Part shown: piece by piece, positions 35,401 to 47,222 of the stretch
How the letters are laid out: each line of letters starts with the position of its first letter
Numbering within the stretch: the stretch's first letter is position 1
NCBI GenBank assembly: GCA_008694505.1
Contig: VZDJ01000623.1
Location: 11,034,443 to 11,098,442 of the forward strand
Direction: 5' to 3'
Length of the DNA stretch: 64,000 nt
From: Cyanoderma ruficeps
Lineage: Eukaryota > Chordata > Aves > Passeriformes > Timaliidae
Notes under the pieces: model-generated
The model's input: the letters and a program-made list of their open reading frames with translations, nothing else
What the model was told of the DNA's origin: nothing
The model's database searches: none
Made by a program: the position numbers and the translations under genes

Positions 35401-36677
35401 CCTGCTGACAAATGTAGCTCTGTCCAACCTTAAAATAAGAGGAAGGAAAAAACTAGATGAGAAGCTAAATTACTAGGTCCTATTCCATAAAATAGGTCTG
35501 TTAGTTCTTAAAGAAATAAAATAATAAATATATGCTTTTATATATGTATAAAATAAATAGTTTCATAAATATTTTGCTCCAAACATTTTAGGCCATATTT
35601 GAGGAAGTTAATAGGGCCACAAGAAATAATGCAAGATGTGGAAGCATTCTCCCAGCATTTAAGTGAATTACCTTTATTCATGACTTTTCCTTCAAAATGG
35701 GGAAAAGCCTATTCATGGACAGCTTTGCTTGAGGAGAGTTTTTTACTCTTCCCTTGCCTCATAAGTCAAATGTGTCTGCTCAGTGAACTGTCGCTGCTTC
35801 ATATTTTTGTAGATCTCCATCTTTTGTTTGCCTTTTGGTTCTCCTCTTGTAGATGAACTCTTGTTCAGGGCTGCTGATTGAAGTTTCCTCATTGAAATTT
35901 CCTCAGGCAAGAAGATCTTGTGCCAGTGAAACTCATAGAAATTTCATTTATGTGATGGGTTTTCTTCTCTTGGCTTCACTGTTCCTGCCCTTCTGGGATT
36001 AATTTATCTTGGCCACTTTGAGAAGAAAAGGACTTTTATTCCAATGTTATTTCTGGAGTCCTCCTTAGGAGACCAACAAAGCCAGTGCAGTGAGGATACA
36101 CAGTCACAGTGCTCAACTTTCTGATGCAGAGTACTTTGTGAAACACTATATTATCTGTCTTGCATGCCATGATGGCAGTTGTCTTCTGTCACTGAGCTGT
36201 CAGGTCAAGATGCTGTTTTTAGCTAAGGTTGCTATTTCTAAAAGACCTCTGGGAGGAATTGACTGAAAGCTGATGCCTGTTGCCCTGTAATTGCTACTTC
36301 ATTAAAATATTTCAGTTACAATTCTTGTATGCCCCTAAGTTCTCTAGATACCTGACATGGAAATTCTGAACTGTACAGTAAATTCTTGTTCAATGTGACA
36401 TTTTAGAGGAAAATCCCAGTTGTGGGATTTGAGTTAAAGCTGTCAAGAAGACTGGCTTCCTCTAGAGACCTTAACCAACATGTCTATATTCTCACTTGAG
36501 TTTCTATATAGTTCTATACTTTTATCTTAATAAAAATTTCATTCTGATTTCCAAGTAACCTCTCTAATCAGAAGTGAAAGTATTTACCAGATAACCATTT
36601 CAGTAGAACCTACTGGATGAACTGTAACTATAAACTGAAAGGAGATAACAAAAATTGCAGTCTACAAGCACTGAACA

Positions 36678-36696
36678 CATCATCACCATCATCATC
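36678..36696. repeat. (CAT)n short microsatellite
   Basis: CATCATCACCATCATCATC, six CAT/CAC units with one interruption. Confidence 0.8.
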
Positions 36697-38021
36697 AAAG
36701 AAGGAAACAAAGTCCAGAAGGAAAAATCAAAGTTATTCTATGCATTTTCAGTAATACATTTTTGCTGTGTTTTTCTTTAGATTATACCCAAAACCAGGTA
36801 CAGTAATTACTCTTTTGAATGCACTAGGGCTGAATTACCTTTGCCTCAGGCAACATCATGCTGTTTGCTATGTTATTAACATGAAACCCATAAGATTATT
36901 CTAAACAAACTTTGCATAGGTTGCCATTTGTTCTTACCTGCTGAGAGTGGTTGAGTGTTGAAAAATGTGTATAAAACAATTACTGTGTAAAACACAATTC
37001 ATCTCTCAGATAAGGAAATGGCACAATCAGTGTGGCAATAGGACTTCTTTCCTCTTTTCTGATTCCATGTATTTGAATGTTTGACATCTCTGGCTTTCTT
37101 TATACATTATGTTTTATTTTATATACTTGCTATTGTTACAAAAAAAGAAAAAGAATACAATAACTTGCATGTTAGAGAAGTCTTGAAAGTGTACTTTTTT
37201 TTCCTTCCCCTGTCCAGGAATAGCTGAATCATAGGAAGTTTCAGAAAAGGAGACCATTATATCAATTGACATCAATCATTACTATTGGCATAAGAATACA
37301 GGAAAACATAAAGCTGTTTCATTAAATGAAAAATTTTGTGGTAGCTGTCCTCAAGGCTAATAAAATGTATTTGTGTAATTATTGCATTTTAAAGGCTTAT
37401 TTAAGAGGCAGGATAGTGCTGCACTAAGTGATGTAGAAATGTAGAGCAGAAGAGCTCTTGGTTCAAGAGACTACAGTATTACAGTTAGAAATTATTGAAT
37501 ACAGGAGTGCAAGCAAAAAGAAAAAAATTAATTGAAGTGTGAAGAATAATTAGATAAAGTACATGGGACTAATAGGATATAGTACACTGATTTTATAAGG
37601 CAAAATCAAGCTGTAGAACAACCAGCTATTTATTCTTTGAACAAGTAAGTGGTTTTGCTAGGACAAGAAAATGTTGAAAATTTCTTTTATCTGGAAAGTT
37701 TTGATTTTTTAGTTCCGCTTTAGTTCAAGGATAGGTGGCATTGCTCAAAAACTGTAAGACTAGTAAAGGTATAGGCAAAAATGTTGTTAGAGAAGGTTGT
37801 GAGAAAAAGCTACTGGAAAGACTGATAAACTTTTTTCCTTTCACTGTGGTCTGTTCATGCTCTTACCGAGTTTGATACTATCAGAAATCAGATATTTCAT
37901 GTTTTAAAATTATGTTAGAGTTCAAAGAGAGAAACTTCCTACACAATATGCAGCAGACTACTTGCATATTAAAGTTTTTATTTTCAGCACTGTTAAATCT
38001 TGATTTTTTTGTAGGTGTATA

Positions 38022-38084
38022 TATGGGTTGGACTTGATGATCTTGAAGGTCTCTTCCAACCTACACATTCTGTGATTCTGTGAA
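38022..38084 (+). mobile_element. CR1 LINE 3' terminus
   Basis: GGGTTGGACTTGATGATCTT, GAAGGTCTCTTCCAACCTAC and ATTCTGTGATTCTGTGA form the CR1 3' end, including two copies of the ATTCTGTG-type octamer that terminates avian CR1. Only about 60 bases are present, so it is a severely 5'-truncated insertion in the sense orientation. Confidence 0.9.
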
Positions 38085-41000
38085 TATGTACATTGATATA
38101 TTGAAGTAGTATTAACATGGGAAACCCCAGGGCGTTCTCATTATACTGAGGTGTGTGTAATAAATCTTTATTTCAGCAGCATATTCTGCTTGACTCCCAG
38201 TGAGGCCCTTTGTTCTGTACCTGACTGGGAATTGTAGCACCCTGGGTTTTACTGTTGGTACCTTAAATTGATTTCCAGTAAGGAAATATATACATTGATG
38301 GGTATAAAACAGATTGTGTAGTGTGATTATGATTAGATTAATTTTTCACTCTGTTGTAGCATTAATACACAACTAAAGAAATGTAATTATTCTTCCTTAT
38401 TCTTTGTCTCCGTTTCTTTAACTAAGAAAGAATACCTTCATTTTTCTTCACTTTGCTCTTGTGATTAGTGTTTGCCAAGTGCAGGGCTTAGTGATGATGC
38501 TGTTACTGTTGCCTTTTGAAGCATTTTTCAAGTACTTGTCACTTGAGTACATAAATGCTGAAGTTGTGTTGAGAATTGTTGCATGTTATGTTCAAAGCAG
38601 AGCCAGTCCATCCAGTCATTCTTTCCAGAAGAGACTCCTCATATGGAGAGGAAGATGACCTTGACAGCACTTTCTTAATCAGTCTGAAAGGTAGCAAAGG
38701 ATAATTTTAGCTTCTTAACACCTCAAAAGAAAGATTTGGATTTCATTTTCATTGCCATGAAGAATAACCTGACTCTTCATCTCCCCCTTTTGGACATTTC
38801 CCCCATCCAACATATTTCAGAACTGTAACACAGACCTCCACAGTGTACTTGTGGTGAGCATAAGAAGAATTGATCAACACCTACTTTGTCTCCCTTTTAT
38901 TTTCTGGTTGTTTTAAAGTATTACCCACATATTAATCTTCTCATGAGAAGTGTGGAAAGGTATTTAAAACTTTGCAGAGAAGAAACAAATATGAAAAAAT
39001 TAAATTACATCTCCAAGGTCACAAATTCATAGGACTGAGATTAATATTTAGATTTTGGCATTGAGTTCCCATGATGAGTTCTGAAGGACAGAGAACATAA
39101 ATTTAATGTAGTCAAGTAGTCAAGCTATCCTTGCACATAGATTAATTGGTCTGAATTGGATAAGCTGCCAGGGATTTAAAACTTGGCAGCTTAATTAGTT
39201 GCAACAAGGAAATGATAAACATGAAAGCGATCTTTACCTGGCGGTAACAAAGCGAGATTGTGGATGTGAAAAGTATTTGCTCAAAGCAGTTAAACACAAA
39301 GACTGTTCTGTATTAATCTTTTATTTATTAGGTGTTTCCAAGTAACAATGATTTATTTCAGAGAGAAGGTAAAATACATTTTCAAAAGGAATTCTTAAAA
39401 ATATCTAGCATAGAATCTTTTCACCTGTTTGTTGACTTTGGGTTGAAATTTTCATTCAACTTTATCTTAAATTTTGTTTTATATGTATTTTCTAGCAGCT
39501 TCACTGAATTTTAAATGCAAAGTAATTTGTATTTGTAAATACTATACATAAGACATAGCAGTAACTGTTGGCAGCAAGTTCTCCTATGTGGTTAAGTAAT
39601 AACTTTTAAAGAATACTGTAAGATGGTCTGTATAAATTTTGAATGGAATTTCCCTGCTGAATAGAAGTATGCAGAGTGTAATACATTCCAGGTATTATCA
39701 AGCAAATCTGTTGTCCAGCGTATGGTTCATAGATTAAAAGGTTACTATTCTGCACTGTAGAGAATCTAACTCTATTACATTAGCCTTTAGGTCTGTATTA
39801 CATTAGTCTTCTCAGTGCTTTATATAGCTGTAACAATTTTGATGTGGTGCTCAATCGCTACATTTTGTATTGAAGAGAAGAAAAGAGCCATGTGTTTGTC
39901 CCTTTAAACAGGTAGCACATTCACAACACATCACTTTGCTTCCATTGTGCAGGCTATGTTGAAATATATTTCTCACAGTACATTTGAAATGTATTGTAGC
40001 CCTCTGCTAGAGGTTTGTTTCATAGCTGCTTTAATGATAATTGTTCTCACCATTTATGAATGGTAACTGGTGCAGAAGTCACCAACTTCACAGCACTTGC
40101 AAAACTTTTTGCACTCACATAACACAAGAAAGTGCAAGCTAAAAGCTAAATCCTTGGAGGAGTGAGTAAATTCAGTTTCCTCAGGTAAAATTGCTGAAAG
40201 AAGCTCACCTTCTGCAAGTGGTTTCCTAGATTTGGCACTAAAAGCCTGTTCTGGGTCTTTATAGCTGATACATTTTTCTGTTAAACTTTTTGGACTGGGA
40301 ATTATACTCCAGTTCTCACCTCTGCTGTAAGCAGACCATTTTTACAAAGCACAGTCAGGGCACAGTGTGAAGCAGCATGGGTAGGAAGAGGTCTAATGGC
40401 ATTCTCAGGTTAGAGCATCAACAACTGAGACTTACGCTTTGTTTAGTGTCAGAAAAGCAGAAATGCATAGTTGGGATGCTTACAGATTCACTTTTACTAA
40501 GTGAGCAGGAAAGAATGAGGCTGTTCTGACAACTTCTACTGTTGAAACTGAAGAGGAAATGTCAAGAGCATCATGCAAGTGCTGCATTCAGGTAGATTAA
40601 TCATTCAGACATCAGAAATTAAATCCTTTGGGGTTTTTTGATTGTCATTTATATGCTATGTTAACAAATCCTATGGTTTTGCCCATCCTGAACATGAAAT
40701 GAAAGAAATCTGTCTACATTGGTGATTCCACCATAAGAATTTTTTTGGGTCTGCCATGATTTTTTCCTTTCTCTGCTAGAATGGATGGGACAAAGGACAA
40801 CAACAAAATATTGTGTAATACAAGCAGATGTTGCTGAATTAATATTCATGCTGCATACGTTTAAGTTTGCTGTACAATTACTTTTGTTTTCTAAGCAAGG
40901 AGAATATACAAGTCTGTTGAGATCTAGACTATGTGCAGTGTATGTCTGAAATATATCACAAGGGTAATATTTGATTATATGAATATTAAAACTGGAGATT

Positions 41001-42066
41001 GGATTTAGAAATTTCAATTAAAGCACTGCAAGTGAGTGGTGTGGATTTGAAAGACACCGAACTCCTGCCATTTCTTAGAATCGTGTTCCAGAAAAGTCTA
41101 AAAATACAAATTCCTGAATGCAGATTTACATTGAGGTCAGTCGAAGTTGTCAAATTAGGATATTTTATGCCAAAACCTGTATTCCTGAAAAAGATTTCAT
41201 CTGCCACCACAAATACAAGCTCAGATGGAGTCACTCCAGAATTACCCTTTTGGGTTTGCTTTGTCAACAGTCCTAAAATGACTTTTCGTAATATGGGTAC
41301 ATCTGTGTATTAAGTCCAGGGGAGACTTTTGTGCCAGTTATTTCCCAGAAATGTTTTTCTTCCCCCCACAGGACATATGCTTAAAATTGTTACTAGTAAG
41401 GGCATTGTGCCCAGTAGTGACTGCAGCTACAGTGCACTCATGTGTGCATATGCATGCTGCTATTCCTCATTGCTGATCGTCTAGTTTTCCCTGAATGAAT
41501 GTTGGATTGGTGCCAATAGGTTTTTAAGGGTTTTTTGTGTGCGTGTTTCTGGTGCTGTAACAGGCTAATTAAGAATGAGAAGAAAGTGTATATTTACTGC
41601 ATCATTGTTAAAGAAGGCTTCCACCATTTATTCCAACATGGAGTGTATGTGTTGGGGTCATCACAGGGGCTTTAATGCTCCTCCCTAACAGTGGAGCAGT
41701 GCCGGAGGCTGCGTTGCTCTGTTTGGGCACTTCCACTCTGCCCTGTGTGCCGGGGCCTTTCCCAGCCTCACCTTGCAGAAGAGTTTTTTTCTCACTGAGT
41801 CTTTAACTGTTGGCTTTCTCAACTCTCCTGGCCTTTGTCCAAACCTGTGTCCCCAGCAATAGAATGTGATACTGGTTATGTTTTTTTCATTTCTTTTCTT
41901 TTCAGAAAGCTAGTTTTTGTCATCTCAGTAGCTTTACTTGTGGTTAAATTAGTTTTGTCTGTTTTGCATCCTCTTGTCTTTCCAGAAGTCTAGCCCATTC
42001 TCTGGCCTGTTAAGCTGTGCAAGAACAACATTTTTAATGCAACATCTTCTAAATAAAATTGAAAAG

Positions 42067-42300
42067 CATAGAATGGTTTGGGTTGGAAGTCACCATAAAG
42101 ACCATCCAGTTCCAACCCTCTGCCATGGGCAGTGACACCTTCCACTAGACCAGGTTGCTCAAACCACCACCCAACCTGGCCTTGAACACTTTCAGGGATT
42201 GGAAGTCCACAGCTTCTCTGGGCAACTGTTCCAGTGCCACACCACCCTCACAGGAAGGAATTTGATCCTGATATCTAACCTAAACCTACCTTTCAAGATC
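42067..42300 (-). mobile_element. CR1 LINE 3' fragment
   Basis: CATAGAATGGTTTGGGTTGG, CCACTAGACCAGGTTGCTCA, CCAACCTGGCCTTGAACACT and AGCTTCTCTGGGCAACTGTT give the reverse-complemented CR1 3' region. It is closely similar to 6107-6425 and the left part of 9577-10285, so these three belong to related subfamilies. It decays after about 42300. Confidence 0.9.
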
Positions 42301-45300
42301 CCATTACTCTAAGCATGTTGTTCCTGTTCCTGGTTCTTGTGAGATTACTGTGTCTGCAGTCCCATTGTTTGCTGCTGGCCCTGGCTTTAAACACAGGGGC
42401 TAGTTTGATTTTTAATTTGTGGGGTTTTTGTTGTTTTTTTTAGTGCTACATACATTCTGCAGGTCTATTGATTTTAATGAGGACTGACTTCATTTTTTGG
42501 GATGCCAGAGAACTTACGGCAGGCATTAGAATACCCTGGATTATTAAACCAAATTTAAATTTAACTGAAATTGTCAGAATGAATGAATAATTGAACAAGG
42601 TATATTTTGTGAAACACCTGGGGGATTTTCTTTCCCTGCTTTTATGGCACTAATTTGCAGACAGCAGTAATCTGCATTGAGACTCTGGAGTGTCATTATT
42701 CTGCCGCAGGTAGTGCTGGTGGATAACTGCGAATAGTCGTTCTTCCTCCTCTTTCCAAAAAGTCCCAGTGGTCTCCATTTATAAAATAGGGATGGCAGTG
42801 GTGGTATTATTTCATAAAGGTTCTGATGAAGAGTTAGGCTCTCATCTATTGAGTAAAGGCACTAAAGACGAGGTGAAAAAATTGACATTACTTTGCTTTT
42901 TGTTGCAGTGCAAAACATACAGGTGTTATGGTCTCCAACCTATTTTTGCTGTGCTGGAAACTGATCTCTTTTGGGAAGACAAGGAGGATGATAAAGAATT
43001 GGTTCCTTCCAGTGCTCTCATTTAATTTTCCGCTCTGCCTATTACTTTTCACTTTATCTCTTCAATAAATTCAACGTACCTGTTCAATGGATTTTTAACT
43101 ACAGGGTTCTGTCTGAAAAAATCACAGAACACTTTTTGCAGACGGATATATAGTTTGGTATTATTTTCTTTCTTAATATTTTTTTCTTTTCATAAATAGA
43201 TCCAACTCTTCTTCGTATGTTACCATTTTTCTGTCATGAAGAACAAAACAATTTCTGTCCACTATGGTTTCAGGTGAGAACTGTGAAGGACCCACATAAG
43301 TAGGTGAAATAACTGAATGTGGAAAGCACACTGAACTGTTGGCAAAAAAGTATCTGCTGCAGAGCAAATAAGTTTAAAAAGAACAAAAGAAGGAATTTTT
43401 TTTCAATCTCACGGCAGATACTGCAACAGTATTTTCACATGACCCAATAGGCATGTGACAATACTGTGGTAACTTAAGGAAGTGAATTTCTTTGTATATC
43501 TTGGTGATCCTAATCCTCTAGAGGTATTTTTAATCTCTGTCAAGCACTGGTACACTTACTTCGCTTAATAGCTACAGAGTTTAGTCTGTTTGGATACTAG
43601 AAAAAATCCTGTGTTTTCTTAATTACCATAATTATATGGTAATTTTTAAATCCTTTTCATATACCTTGTACATGGATAGTACATGCGGAATCAGAGAACC
43701 TGTTGGATGTATATAATTATCTGTCAAGCAGCACTAAATTCTAAGTGTTTTTATTACCATAATATATTGATTATAATAAGTGGCATTCACTCTGTCATTT
43801 CAGTCAGTGCTGAAAGCATTTATAACACAATACACAGTTACTGCCAAATAGGGAATTTGAAGATTTAATTTAATTTAAGTGTATACTGGCAGCTCCTCGG
43901 GTTGCCTCCCAGGTACTGATTTTGAAAAATCCATTATAGACGTAGAGATGATATGGCAGCCTTTTCCTTGAAGGCCTCCTCAGGTTTCTATAAAGAGAGA
44001 ATTAGATTTATTCATTACTTCTCCAAGAATTATAAATTCTGTCCAAGAAGTCTGAAATCCTTAGGCAGAAACTTTGTTGGAGTGGACTCAGTATGACAGG
44101 TGGGGTGGAGCAGCATCTTGTGCAAGATGGGGACACTCAGAGCAGTGATGGCACCTTGTTGACAAACATTTATTTTCCCTGGGAGCTACAAAGCCTGCCG
44201 TGGTGGGCAGCTTTTCTGCTGCTGAAGATGCTAAGCTGGGAACCATGATGCATCCAGAACTGTCTGTAAGGCCTATTTGAAGGGAGGAAATTATCCTTTT
44301 CCTTAAACATTCAACACTGTTGCTTTTAAAAAACCCTGACTCATTAAAAGAAAAAATGGGGGGAAAAGTGTTTTCGGGTGCTTAATTTCCTTCAACACTG
44401 TGCATTTTCAGTATATAGTCAAAGAAGGCTTGAATGTGGAAGTGTTCCTGGGTTTATTTTTCTTCAATGTACAGCAACTTTTGATAGAACAATGCATAAT
44501 GTTGAATTTCTTAATACTTTTGACATCCTCAGAAATCAACAATATTAAAAATCTTTCTGTATATATCCGACTCAGTTACTGTGTGTGGTTTTATAATTGC
44601 ATGTATTTATTTGCTTTCTAAGATACGGTATTTACTTAAAAATTCCAAGGCTACACATGTGTTTTAAATTTTCTTTACATTTTAGAAAATAAACTAGGAT
44701 TGCACAACTTTGTATCTGAAGCTGTATTCCCTGCAGGACTTGCAATATTAGCTGTGTTTGTATTATATCATAATTTAACCTTTTCCTACCATGTAGGTTT
44801 TTTTCCCTTCTCAGGAAGAACTTGAAAAGACTGATGTTTTGTTACATTAATATACAGGCTGACCTGCACAGACTAGTGTAAAAAATGGGCGTGCTAAACC
44901 AGGTGAACATAAACAAATATATGTAGTAGTTATCATAATCAATGTAAGTGCCCTTTTAAATTTTTAAAATTAGGTTGCTATGCCATAATAGCTATGAACA
45001 TCACTGCTCAACACCCGGCCTTTGGTAGCTTGGCGTTTGGATTTGCAGATTCTAAAGTTCCCTGGTTTGTTTTCCACAGAAATGAAATATGTTGTTCTTT
45101 TATGGATAAACAGCAAGCTACTATTTGAAAATATATAACCTGTGAATGCAATAAGCAACCAGAGGGAATGATGGGGGGAGCAAAAAGTGCCTGTTTCTAT
45201 GGATTAGGCAGTAGACATCTACATGGTTTTGTGATTCCTTATTCTTTGCTTTTTTTGACTTTATAGACAGTATATTAAACATTGCTGCTGACAACTGGCA

Positions 45301-47058
45301 ATTTCTGACTTCCCAGTAGAATTGGATTTTGAGAAGATTTAGATGTGTGGAGTTAAATGTGGCTTCCTGAAACCCTGTCTGGTGGAAGTAAATAGGAGTT
45401 TCATAGTAGGTGTCAGCAGGGCAACACTTGACATTCGTTATCTTCCTACTCTTACGCAGAAAAAGAAACCTGTATTGGGAAATCAGAGACTGGATCATTT
45501 TGGTGGCTGAAACAGTGCAGTACTATGTAAGTTTTGACAGGCAGCTAGCAATTTAATTTAGAGTGCTTTAAGATGTAAGGACATGTTAATGTTGGTGTTT
45601 TGATGTCTTTCCTTCATGAATCTTCCCTCCCTACGAATCACAGCCCTGCTGGGATCTCAGAGTGTGCAGCTCTTTGTCAGGAGCTGAGCCTGGATGGGTC
45701 ACTACAGTCACTAAGGGGTGGGCAGAGACAGGGCATGGCTCAAAACCACGTGTAGGTACTGGGTCCTCAGTCCCAGCAGGTTCACTCTGGAGGCCCTGTC
45801 CTGCTGCATTGCCTCAAATGGCTGCACTGGGGAAGAGGAGCTGGGGAAGAGGGCTGGGAGAATCTAAATGCTTTGTGGGTGAGAGGGTAACATCCAGCAT
45901 AGTCGTGGTCAGTTATGGGTGGTAGTGTCCTAAGTGGCATCCCAGCATATTGCCCATCACGGGTTATTGATTTGAAGTAAAAAGCAGAATGTGCTTGGAA
46001 TAGAGGAATGGGAATCACTAACATTCCTGAGGCTAGCACATCTGGACATTAAAACAACAAGGGGACATTAAAGTAAGCTACATATTGACCAGGGACAAAA
46101 AAACCCAAGCTTTGACATTCTTGATGGTTATTCCTGTGTGGTAGCCTGTTGACTGCAAGGTGTTTGAGGGCCTGAATATTCAGTATTTCAGTCAGCATAA
46201 ATCAATAGAAGCAAAAAGTGCTTCTACAGCATCAACAAAAGTACTTGTGTTTCCTTGGGCATTTATTTAGCTCTCCCAGAGGACATGGGCACAAAGTCTG
46301 TGTTCATTTGATTGCTGTGAAAAATGGTGGAAGTCTTCCTTTCTCCACCCTTTTCATTTTGCTCAGTTCAATTTTTTATGAGTTATTGTTTGTGTGGAAC
46401 GATTGATTCCGTTTAGAAAGAAGTAGAACATTCTGTCAAATGCTCCTGGTTGGGTGCAGATTCACATCCCTGTGGTGCTAAGGCATTTCAAAGCAATCAT
46501 TTTCTGGTTAAGACCAAAGTAATGCCGCAAGAGAGGGGTTTATGCACTTCAGTGGCACTGAAATAAGACTGCAAAACTAAAACCAAGAGGATGCAAGTGT
46601 CACTTGCAACATGTTAGATGCTGTAGATTAGTTCTGTATGACCTTTAAGAGGACTGAAAATCTATTTGATTTTGAGCTGTCTTTCCCTAGACAATATATA
46701 GAACTGCTAAAATCCCAGAAAGAGCATAAAGGAATGGATGGATATGAAAGGCAGATTAATTTAAATTAAAAATGCAAACCCCATTTCTGGCAGAATATAA
46801 TTGACTGCTGAAAATATAAACGGCCAAGAGAATGGCAGTTCGTCTCTTGATGTCCTCCCGTCAAAACTTTAGTCAGGTGCAAGTTATGCCTTGGTTCTGC
46901 CTGATTTCCCTGGGTGATTGTGTGTCAAACTTCAACTGTATTATGCTGGAGGTCACATCTGATATTTGTTATGATCTTTTTGAAATTAAATCAGAAAATC
47001 TAATATGAGCCAAATTGAAGTAAATGGTGTCCTTATTTGTCTCTCTGTCCCTTCACAG

Positions 47059-47222
47059 GTACTACAGTGCTACCATTTTGCAGATGTCAGGAGTGGAAGA
47101 TGACAGGCTTGCAATCTGGCTGGCTGCACTGACGGCATTTATAAACTTTATTTTTACTCTTGTGGGAGTCTGGCTTGTTGAAAAAATGGGTCGCCGGAAA
47201 CTTACACTTGGTAGCTTAACAG
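47059..47222 (+). CDS. SLC2A13: SLC2A13 internal exon: end of TM7, TM8, loop 8-9
   Basis: This 164-base exon follows a pyrimidine-rich acceptor ending CACAG (47054-47058) and is closed by the strong donor GTGAGT (47223-47228). Its first G completes the Met codon left open by the exon at 15298, giving the TM7 signature [10 protein letters not shown] then [11 protein letters not shown] across the junction. The 54 whole codons continue with [10 protein letters not shown], a hydrophobic TM8 ([19 protein letters not shown]) and [19 protein letters not shown] is the conserved cytoplasmic G-R-R-x motif between TM8 and TM9 that fixes MFS topology. Compared with mammalian HMIT as I recall it, substitutions are conservative (Ala-Leu for Ser-Val, Ile for Thr in TM8; Met for Val before GRR). 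It ends in phase 1 with a G. Confidence 0.97.

Larger units (their letters stand above)
15407..47058 (+). other. SLC2A13: SLC2A13 intron, 31,652 bases
   Basis: It begins GTATGT and ends with CCCTTCACAG, so it is a standard GT-AG intron splitting a Met codon (AT|G). It contains an ancient CR1 remnant (about 16380-17810), smaller CR1 pieces (31794-31915, 38022-38084, 42067-42300), a 22-purine-rich block around 20920-21250, a 27-bp tandem duplication (32361-32414) and palindromes (19366-19391, 26575-26592). The long stretches 17900-31790, 32420-38020, 38090-42060 and 42310-47050 are AT-rich DNA in which I recognise no exon, RNA gene or named repeat. Open frames there (for example 40999-41313 + and 45121-45498 -) show no known domain. 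Confidence 0.9.

Noticed and set aside
40986..41313. Overlapping open frames on both strands, possibly a coding exon
   Set aside because: No homology recognised, no suitable splice sites in phase with SLC2A13, and both strands open equally. It may be an old unnamed repeat.
45662..45925. Gly/Trp-rich 87-codon frame in a GC-richer patch
   Set aside because: It has an overlapping frame on the other strand and no known domain; local base composition explains it.
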